A DNA stretch of 10,590 nucleotides from Pelagophyceae sp. CCMP2097 (taxonomy: Eukaryota; Sar; Pelagophyceae), in NCBI GenBank assembly GCA_026770575.1, contig MU657295.1, positions 86,571-97,160 on the forward strand, read 5' to 3'. Shown here in pieces: positions 1 to 6,363 of this stretch (position 1 is its first letter; every line of letters begins with the position of its first letter). A program made the translations under genes and the position numbers. Below the pieces are notes generated by a model. That model was given only the letters and a program-made list of their open reading frames with translations. It was not told where the DNA came from and did no database searches.

Positions 1-367
1 CTGCGGCGTTCAGGTTGCGCGGGCCGACGAAGACGCCGGCATCGGACAAGCCCTTGAACTCATCGCCGGAGCGCTTGCCCTGGCAGAGAAGAAGGTCCTT
101 CGCCCGCGAGTACGTTAACGAAAGGTTGGACGCCTTGTACTCGTATGGGACGCTGTGGTGGAACTGCCCGGGCGGGTCGAGAAATTTCTTGGTCTTGACG
201 AAGAGGTTGCACGCAGCCTTGCTGTAGCCCAGACCCGAAGCTGACACTCCGAGAATCGAGCACGCGACGGAGTCCGATTGGAAAGCGCGCTCGGGGTTGA
301 TCCCGAGGAGGCGCAAGTACTCCGCGTCGACGAACGCCTCGTCATTTAACGCCCGAGCGTCGGCCAT
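1..367 (-). CDS. Unrecognised protein, N-terminal part (runs off the window)
   Basis: An open minus-strand frame begins with ATG at 367 and continues without a stop to base 1, giving 122 codons of the N-terminal part. It starts MADARALNDEAFVDAEYLRL and includes FVKTKKFLDPPGQFHHSVPY and a segment ASNLSLTYSRAKDLLLCQGK. The composition is that of a soluble globular protein: mixed charge, no signal peptide, no membrane segment. Third codon positions are strongly G/C, as in the recognised genes here, while the other frames of the stretch contain only short arginine/serine-rich ORFs. I do not recognise the family. The next gene starts 254 bp away in the opposite direction (622), so 368-621 probably holds two divergent promoters. 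No splice site is required inside this piece, although an intron near the window edge cannot be excluded. Confidence 0.6.
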   Translation of the reverse strand, partial: MADARALNDEAFVDAEYLRLLGINPERAFQSDSVACSILGVSASGLGYSKAACNLFVKTKKFLDPPGQFHHSVPYEYKASNLSLTYSRAKDLLLCQGKRSGDEFKGLSDAGVFVGPRNLNAA

Positions 368-621
368 GGTCAGAAAGGACCCTGGCGCTCAGGCTGCCCG
401 ATTCTGAAAGAGCTACCGTATTATTCCGCCCCACGCCGCTGTGGCTTGGTACGGTAGCGCTCCCAAAATCCCTGGCTCCAAGCGCGCGCGAGCGCCGGCG
501 GCGCGACGGCGCGGCCAAACGGTTTACTTTTAGCGCTTTGGCGATAAGTCACTTTCAGCGACACGACAGCGTCGACGTCATTCTCACGGCTGGCCTGCGC
601 GAAGCCGACCAAAGGGTCGTC
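368..621. promoter_or_regulatory. Short divergent intergenic region
   Basis: 254 bp separate the ATG of the minus-strand unknown gene (367) from the preferred ATG of the plus-strand plastid protein (622). It must hold the 5' regions of both. I see no clear TATA box or repeat. An upstream in-frame ATG at 538 would add 28 residues ahead of the signal peptide, and I consider that start wrong. Confidence 0.35.
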
Positions 622-1773
622 ATGGTCTCGCGCACGGCGGTGCTGCTCTGCAGCCTTCAGTTGGCCTTTGCCTTCCAATGCCAACGGCAGCGAAGCGCCG
701 CGGTTCACCTCGCGACGGAGACATGGCTCGAGGATTCCCTCGGCGAAGCCTCGAGCGCATCGCATCACCGGCGGCCGCTGACGACGCCCCTCGGCGGCGT
801 CAGCGTCTCTGATGAAGGGTTCGTCATTTTGTTATCCAAGGATGGCATGGCTCTACCCGTGAGCATTCACCCATCAGACGTGGACAAAGTACAGTCCCCA
901 GAAGCTTTAACGCTGCTGCAGCTGATGCAGGGCATCGACGTCTGCACCTTTGTGTTCCCGCGGTCCGCGCTGGAAGATTTATTTGAAGAGGATGCAAAGC
1001 TCGAGAAGATTTTTGTGCGGCGGCGGCCCCTGCCGAATGCGCCAGAAGCCGTCGCGGTCTCGCCGAAGCGCGAGGCCGCCGTTGCGGAAGCGGCGCCGAA
1101 GCTTGCGGCGGCGCTTTCTTCAAAGCTGGGGCTGAATGTTGGGGAAAAGAACGCGGCAACGCTTCTGCAGGAATTCGCTGACGACAACGCGCAGTACGTT
1201 TCTTTACAATCGAGCTTTCACGCATCGCCGCTCTTCAATATTCATGCTTTGCGTCCGCGGGAATGCCCTCGGGGGGCTCGTCGAGCTTCACGCATCGCCG
1301 CTCTTCAATATTCATGCTTTGCGTCCGCGGGAATGCCCTCTGGAGGTTTCACCCCGCTAGGCTCAACCCAAAGGCCTTCTCCTCGCTCACGCAGCGCGCT
1401 CGTGAGATGACTTCGCGGACGCTGCGCGCCCACGGCTGCGCCTTGGACGTCCACGCCGCCGACGGCAGCGTCGCAGAGGACGTGCCGCCGTTTATCGCGT
1501 GAGTTTGGTGCAAGGCGTCGTTTGCGAGGCATTGCGATGCACAATCAACGGAAAAATAGGTTGGCCTTGGCCTTTCGCCACGGCGCTTCGCTGGACCTCT
1601 CCGCGGACCTCTTCTCCGGCCCTCGATCGTTGGCCGTGGACGACTCGTTCTTCGATGAAAAGTTCCCGGCCTTGATGCGCGCGGAGGACATTGCCATTGA
1701 CGCAATGACGATCTCAGCCCATTACAAGTCCATGTGCGAAAACGCCAAGAAGCACTTCCAAAAGCCCGAGTAA
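622..1773 (+). CDS. Plastid-targeted protein, probable bifunctional nuclease (BFN/DUF151) family, 3 exons
   Basis: Proposed exons are 622-1193, 1361-1498 and 1560-1773, giving about 307 residues. Intron 1 is GTACGT...CTAG|G and intron 2 is GTGAGT...ATAG|G; both are phase 2, and both joins keep the frame open to TAA at 1771. The start at 622 gives a signal peptide (MVSRTAVLLCSLQLAFA) followed by F, the AFA-F junction typical of proteins entering red-derived complex plastids through the ER. The core has GFVILLSKDGMALPVSIHPSD, then SPEALTLLQLMQGID, and after splicing PPFIALALAFRHGASLDL. This resembles the BFN pattern (a short strand, LP-x-I-x-P, then a late ALALR-hgAP segment), but the usual RPSDA motif is not clear, so the family call is tentative. 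The rest of the C-terminus is charged. The gene runs tail-to-tail into the mannosidase, leaving 68 bp. I infer a plastid stroma location. Confidence 0.65.
1194..1360 (+). repeat. Intron 1 with a 70-bp tandem duplication
   Basis: This 167-bp intron is mostly a direct repeat with period 70. Bases 1217-1270 and 1287-1340 match over 54 nt. Just upstream both copies start CGAGCTT, one with an extra T (1211 versus 1282). The near-perfect identity implies a recent duplication. One copy plus the splice ends would leave an intron of about 97 bp. Confidence 0.85.
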
Positions 1774-1841
1774 CCGAAAAGGGCATCTCCGGGACTCGGA
1801 CTCTGGAGGAGGGCGCCTCGGAAGATTGGATTTGAAATGCT
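1774..1841. other. Tail-to-tail gap between two genes
   Basis: Only 68 bp separate TAA of the plastid protein (1771-1773) from the TAA of the minus-strand mannosidase (1842-1844). Both 3' untranslated regions must therefore overlap, or poly(A) sites must lie within the neighbouring gene. No AATAAA is seen. Confidence 0.6.
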
Positions 1842-4800
1842 TTAGAGGCTTGAGAGGAATTTTGAAATGTGCACCCCCTCCGGCCCCAGGATGCGCAGCG
1901 GGTGCGCCTCCGTGTTGAAGACGACGCGGTCGAGCTGGCACGAATGGTCCGGGTCCTACAAAGCGGAGTGTCCTTGCTTGCTGATGATCCACCTTGGGTG
2001 GGGCTCTGGTCCTCTGACAAGTTTCGGGCGGGAAAGAGCCTCGGGGCGCGTTTCTGGCGAGCAAGGGGCCTCGCCTGGATGAGATACAGGTACTTGAGCG
2101 TCTCCGCGAGGAAAAACGACTCCATGCGGTCCTCGGGCTTCCTGAGAACGAGGGCCTCTTGATTCGTCGACTTTTGGAGAAGGGAAATTTTGGAGCAACG
2201 TGCTTCGACTTTTCGAAACGTTGCATGAAACCAAACGTTGCATGAAATCCAGCGTTCCATGAGACGCACCGGTTCGCGTCTCGGACGTCGGGGTGGCCAC
2301 CGAAGCCGGCGCGGACCTTGCAGTGTGAGTCTATAGCTTGGAAAATGTTCCAAGCCCATTCCCGGTAGATGGGCAGGCCGGTGAGCTCGTGGAGGTAGAA
2401 GAGTGACCTACGCAAACAGCCTCAAGATGGCAAAGTGGCGTTCGCATCCCTTTCCGGGGTCGTTTCTGGGCCGGCGAGAATTGGCGAGGGGCAATCGCTT
2501 CCGGGCCCTTTCTCCAAAGGCCATCGAGGGTCTGTCCAAGGGCCGTCTCGCTCCCAGGGCCGTCTCGTGTCTTCCGTCGCTTCCGGGTCCCTCCAAGGGC
2601 CGGAGAAAGACCGGTGAGAGACCGGGGTTCTTCAAAGTGCTGCGCCGGTCCGCGCTCCGCCGTCTCTGGCCGGAGGATGTTGAAGGGCGCAGAGGGCGCC
2701 GCCGCAAAGTCGCCTAAAGATTGCGAAAAACCTGTGGCACTCGCTCCGGAATCACTTCCCAAGGCCGCCATCAGGGTCCTCCCGGCGTGAAAGTGCCGCT
2801 CGCGGCTCCATCTGCACCCTCGTGAGTGTACCAGCGCCGACGATCTCCGACGACTTTGGATCTCCAACCCTCCCCGACGCGGAAAGTCGCGGCCGTGAGA
2901 GAAAGTGACGTATTCTGGGCTCAGCTTCGCTGGCATGCGCGAATACATCTGCACGCACGTATGCGTCAGCGCCTGCGCCACGTGCAGGTCGCGCCTAGAG
3001 CGGCGGGTTCGTACAGCGAGGGTCCAGGAGACCACGAGGTCTGTGAACTTTCAGTCTTCAGGACCGGCTTCGGGATCGCGTAGAGGTCGGACCCCGCGTT
3101 CCGGACCTTTTGGGGGCGGTGTTCAAAGGACGCGGGTTCCTTGCTTGGCGCGGTCCGAGTCTGGCCCGAGCGGGTCGGTGGCGGCGCCGAGCGCTAACGT
3201 CCCCGCCAGGAAGCAAGCCAAATGGTCCATTTTGTGTACAATTCCTCCGTCCGAGTCTGCGACGTAAGCCAGGTTCGAGGGCGAGGACCGATTCAAAAGC
3301 GTGCGCACCATGCCTAGGCCGACCGCCGTCAGTCTTGTACGTGCGAAGATCTTTTCGTCAGGACGGCCCCGAACATCCGTATCCGTCCAAGGCCTCTTTC
3401 AAGCTTCGTTTTTTTCGGCTCTCGCGGGCCATTTTGGTCGGAATCCCGCACCGTCGATGGCTCGGTCGTACATGTCGCGCAGCTTCGCTTCCACCTTGCC
3501 GCCTTGGATCCACACCTTGAGCAGATACTCGTAGTACGAATCCCCCAAAGCGCCAAAGGTGATCTTGCGGCTCCGGGTTTGCGCGTTGATCGGCGACAAG
3601 TATATTGGCAAAAGTCCGTCCGTCGTCGGGATGGTGGCACACGTCTCGAAAACGCGGTTCGCCTTTGTGGCAAAGTCGGCGTTGCCGCTGACGCTGGCGA
3701 GGTAGCGGAACTCGACTTGCAAGGAGCCCAATTCGGCAAGGACTGCGTTCCCGCCAGTCCATTCCACATCTCGCCCTCTGCCGTTCTTCAGATTCGCAGT
3801 CCCTCTGGGCAGACCGCTCGGCGTGTCGAAGCAGCATGCGAGTCGTCGGCCGAGGTCCAAGGCCTTGTCGAGGAAAACCCGGTCGCCGGAGACGTCGAAC
3901 GCGGCTATCAGCCCTCCAAGCTCTCGAATAGTCGTCTCGAAGACGGACACGTCGCCCGTGCGGTCGAACCTCAGCGACGTCCGGACCCACTCCTTGGCCT
4001 CGTCGAACTCCGCCTGCATGCCCATGACCCATAGAGTGTCGAGGGAGTCGACCTAGCGCGGGGCGTCTTTTGGAGCACAAGTCAGCCTCAGAGACTCAGA
4101 CGATGAAGAGGCCCCAGACCGGACGTCTTTGGATATGCAACGTCTTTGGATATCGACCCCTTCGGAGAGGACGTTATCGTATCCCCGTCCCGTAGGGAGC
4201 CGCGAAGACGCACCAACGTCACTCCCAGAGAGCCCCAGTTGTCGCGGCCTCGAGCAGACACCGGCTGGACTTCGTCCTTCCCCCACGCGTGCGCTTTATA
4301 ACCCGCCCACGCGTGCTCCATGGCCCCGCGCACGGCCGATCGGCGTTGCCGCGCGAGAGCGTCGTCCTTGACAGCGTTGTAACTTGCAGAATCGAACCCT
4401 AAACTAAAACCACCCCCGGGGATCGCGTACAAATTGCCGCTCTTTTCCGTTTTCAAGTTCGATGCGTGCGGCGCGCGGCCTCTGTAAGTGAGCTCGGAAG
4501 GTTCTGAGGCGTCGAGGGAGAAAGCGGCGCTGAGGTGGCCAAAATGCGAAAACTGAGAGAGCGCAACCCTGGGATCGTCGCCCGGGCGCGACCGCTGGAA
4601 CGCCTCGGCGATGGCGGTGGCGTCGAGCGGCGTGGAGAAGACGGAGACGGAGGAGATGTTGCCTGTGCCTCGGACCATACTTGGGGACGCCTCCGGGGGT
4701 CCGACGAGAGCCCGGCGGGACAAGGACGCGGGATACCCCCGTCGAGATCCCTCTCCCCGGACCCGGACATCCCCGGGCCCGGGGATCCCCCGGGATCCCC

Positions 4801-6072
4801 GGATACGGTCTCGTTCGGCCCCAGTCTTTTCAAGATGGATTCGAAAGCCGCGCTCCTCCTCCCCTCTTTGGACGCGGGCCTCGACCGCGAAACGAGTGCA
4901 GTCCATCAACGTACTGTCCCAGCCTGAGATTCAAACTCTTCTGCGGCTGCCTCGGGTGGCCCGCCCGCACAACCGAAACGACGGCGCCGTCGATGGCGAG
5001 AGAAGCGGCGCCGCTGGAATCAAGCGTCGCGCAGCAGAAAGTCCACTTGTCGTAGACCAAAGCGAGGCCGCTGGCGAGTTTTCTGCAGCCGGAAGCCACG
5101 TCGCCCCACTCCAAGATGAGCTGCATGTCCGCCGTCTCCCACGAGTTGACTGCGAGAGAAAAGCCATTTTGGGACGCGCCGACTTCGCACCCAGAATTTC
5201 GGCTCGACGCGACAGTCTGAATCGCCGCACGACCGTCGCCGCCGGCGACAAAGACCCAGGCGCAGAGCGAAGTGCCAGAGGCAAAGTCAAAGGGCGCCTA
5301 GCGTTTGTGGCCGAGCGTTGTGACAGCCTCTAAAAATGCCGCTCCCTGCCATCCCCGCTCACGGCACTCTGCCATCCCAAACGCACCGTTGCTTCGGCGT
5401 ATCTGCTGGATTCCGTGCCGTCTGCCTGGAGGCTGGCGACGCGCGCTGCTCTCGCGTCAAACGACTCGCGGACAATGGGGTGATTCCCCGCCGCCGCCGC
5501 CGGCCGCGCGGCCAAAGGCGGCAAAGGGCCACCGCCGGCACGTGGCGGGCCTCCGCTGGGTGCTGGTGGTGCCGGTTCGTCGGTTTGCGGCGGCGGCGCG
5601 GAGCCCATAAAGGGCTTGCCGAAGATCCGCGGGTCGAGCCACTCCCGCTTCACAGGAGCCTCTGACGCCGGTGCCTCCGACGGCGCCTCGCCGCGGAGCG
5701 CGCGCGAGTCGGCCGCCTGCATTGGAGTGGATTCAAACTCATAAGCGCTTACAAGAGACGCTCCTTGGAGGCGGACGCTGGCGCGACGGCTGCTGGGTGC
5801 ATCGACGAGCCGACGAGCCTACGCAGGAGCGTGAGACGAGGCATCTGCGCAAACGCAAGGCGGTCCTTTGGCGGTTCGAGACGGCGTGGCGTTGCCGAGC
5901 ATGGTGCTATAGAACCAACCCAGACGCTGCGTTCGAGCAGTCCAACTAGGAAGACGCCCGCGATGAGCGGCACCACTCTTTTCAAGCTCCAGGGCCCGCG
6001 CGAAACTTTCGAATCCTTGGCGTCGTACTCGTACTCGTCGGCGACGATCTTGGCCTTGAGAGACCGCTTCAT
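1842..6072 (-). CDS. Class I alpha-1,2-mannosidase (GH47) with membrane anchor and LamG-like domain, multi-exon
   Basis: It should trim alpha-1,2-mannose from N-glycans in the ER/Golgi lumen (Ca-dependent, inverting). Exons on the minus strand: first exon from 6072 (end unresolved); second exon to 5387 (start unresolved); 5297-4915; 4679-4214; 4052-3452; 3313-3145; 2994-2656 (possibly with an intron 2893-2714); 2407-2270; 2141-2075; 1955-1842. Residues 1-60 have a basic tail, then a hydrophobic span VVPLIAGVFLVGLLERSVWV, a type II anchor. A proline/alanine stem follows, then a LamG/ConA-like fold (WVFVAGGDG, DKWTFCCATLD, LAIDGAVV, GNISSVSVFSTPLDA). Catalytic domain motifs are MEHAWAGYKAHAWGKDEVQP, VDSLDTLWVMG, SVFETTIRELGG, GDSYYEYLLK, KMDHLACFLAG, LRPETAESLFYL, RMESFFLAETLKYLYL and FNTEAHPLRI. 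The acidic catalytic residues (FETTIR, GDSYYEY, RPET), the Ca-binding Thr (NTEAHP) and both disulfide cysteines (LACF, HTCVQMY) are present. Total about 900 residues. The join of the first two exons is uncertain. Confidence 0.92.
1956..2074 (-). other. GC-AG intron of the mannosidase, carrying a dispersed 20-bp motif
   Basis: The donor is CAG|GCGAGG at 2075/2074 and the acceptor TTTGTAG|GAC at 1956/1955, phase 0, 119 nt. The join gives LKYLYLIQ followed by DPDHSCQLDRVVFNTEAHPL, exactly the GH47 order, and no nearby GT gives it. The intron contains the 20-bp dyad motif at 1986-2005 that recurs at 8929-8948. Confidence 0.8.
2142..2269 (-). other. Mannosidase intron (GTGCGT...CAG|G)
   Basis: This 128-nt phase 2 intron joins GHPDVRDAN to KPEDRMESFF through a split Arg codon (CG|G). 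Its donor end lies against three copies of a 17-bp unit at 2217-2267. Confidence 0.8.
2217..2267. repeat. 17-bp unit, three tandem copies, intronic
   Basis: Units are 2217-2233, 2234-2250 and 2251-2267. The first two read AACGTTGCATGAAA plus three bases; the third has diverged (AGCGTTCCATGAGA). The array ends two bases before the splice donor of the minus-strand intron. Confidence 0.9.
2408..2655 (-). other. GC-AG intron of the mannosidase between LRPETAE and SLFYL
   Basis: The donor is GA|GCGCGG at 2656/2655 and the acceptor GCGTAG|G at 2408/2407, phase 2, 248 nt. The split Glu codon restores LRPETAE-SLFYLHELTG, one of the strongest GH47 signatures. A 12-bp word AGGGCCGTCTCG repeats inside at 2539 and 2556, again a 17-bp period. 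Confidence 0.8.
2714..2893 (-). other. Possible in-frame GC-AG intron of 180 nt in the mannosidase
   Basis: Without splicing, the exon 2994-2656 is open but inserts 60 arginine/serine-rich residues between SPEYVTFSHG and DFAAAPSAPFNILRPET, where GH47 proteins have a short loop. A candidate donor G|GCCGCG (2894/2893) and acceptor TTTAG|GC (2714/2713) would remove exactly 180 nt in phase 1. The frame cannot decide, so this rests on the family alignment and on the AG|G acceptor. Confidence 0.5.
2995..3144 (-). other. GC-AG intron of the mannosidase (GCAAGG...CTAG|G)
   Basis: The donor is AA|GCAAGG at 3145/3144, close to the usual GC-donor consensus. The acceptor is CTCTAG|G at 2995/2994, phase 2, 150 nt. 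The join yields DPLGPDSDRAK followed by RDLHVAQALTHTCVQMY, matching the GH47 helix that carries the second disulfide cysteine. Confidence 0.8.
3314..3451 (-). other. Mannosidase intron (GTGCGG...CTAG|G)
   Basis: This 138-nt phase 1 intron splits a Gly codon and joins RDMYDRAIDG to MVRTLLNRSSPSNLAYV, the expected GH47 order before the KMDHLACF motif. Confidence 0.82.
4053..4213 (-). repeat. Mannosidase intron with a 17-bp tandem duplication
   Basis: The donor is TTG|GTGCGT at 4214/4213 and the acceptor GCTAG|GTC at 4053/4052, phase 0, 161 nt. It joins WGSLGVTL to VDSLDTLWVMG, a GH47 hallmark. Inside, ACGTCTTTGGATAT plus three bases occurs at 4123-4139 and 4140-4156. Confidence 0.85.
4680..4914 (-). 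other. Mannosidase intron inside the LamG-like domain; holds a perfect 18-bp palindrome
   Basis: The donor GTACGT at 4914 is clear. The best frame-keeping acceptor is CCCCAAG|T at 4680/4679, giving LNLRLG-H-MVRGTGNISSVSVF, as expected for the last strands of a LamG fold. An alternative GTTGAT donor with a GGAG|G acceptor would also keep frame. Bases 4769-4786 (ATCCCCGGGCCCGGGGAT) are a perfect palindrome, flanked by more GGATCCC-type words. Confidence 0.6.
5298..5386 (-). other. Mannosidase intron between stem and LamG-like domain
   Basis: The donor is ACG|GTGCGT at 5387/5386 and the acceptor CGCTAG|GCG at 5298/5297, phase 0, 89 nt. It joins SSRYAEAT to APFDFASGTSLCAWVF. Confidence 0.65.
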
Positions 6073-6363
6073 GGCTGGAGAGCGCCTCGAAACCTGGAGA
6101 GCGCCTCGAAACCTTGGCAAGTTATTCCCGATCCACTGCGCCAAGCACGACTCCACTGCGCCAAGCAGGACTCCCGATCCGTTGCGGCAGGAGCCGAACT
6201 GCGAGGGTGCGCACTCGCGGCGCGCGCCGTGCGCCGCGGAGTTCCAGTTTGCAATTGTGCGTTTCTGCAACCCTTTTCAAAAGAATAGAGATTTCTACAA
6301 ATCCTGGAATAGCGACGTCGACCGTGCACCGGCCCACCGTTCCGCCGTCGACGCCGAGAAAGC
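6073..6363. promoter_or_regulatory. Divergent promoter region between mannosidase and CFAP298
   Basis: 291 bp separate the two head-to-head start codons. The mannosidase side is built from short tandem duplications (6075-6112 and 6132-6171). The CFAP298 side has an A-rich stretch around 6279-6300. I see no TATA box that I would trust. Confidence 0.45.
6075..6171. repeat. Two adjacent tandem duplications (19 bp x2, 20 bp x2)
   Basis: CTGGAGAGCGCCTCGAAAC occurs at 6075-6093 and, identical, at 6094-6112. After 19 bp, TCCACTGCGCCAAGCACGAC (6132-6151) repeats at 6152-6171 with one mismatch. The arrays lie directly upstream of the mannosidase start codon. Confidence 0.9.

Noticed and set aside
538..1410. 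Unspliced 290-codon plus-strand frame
   Set aside because: Past 1193 it translates the duplicated intron. Splicing at GTACGT/CTAG gives an ordered continuation, and the start at 622 gives a proper leader.
1349..2359. Long minus-strand open frame of 336 codons
   Set aside because: It reads antisense through two exons of the plastid protein and across mannosidase introns. Only the piece with PEDRMESFFLAETLKYLYL is a genuine exon.
3504..4034. 176-codon plus-strand frame
   Set aside because: Exact antisense shadow of the largest GH47 exon.
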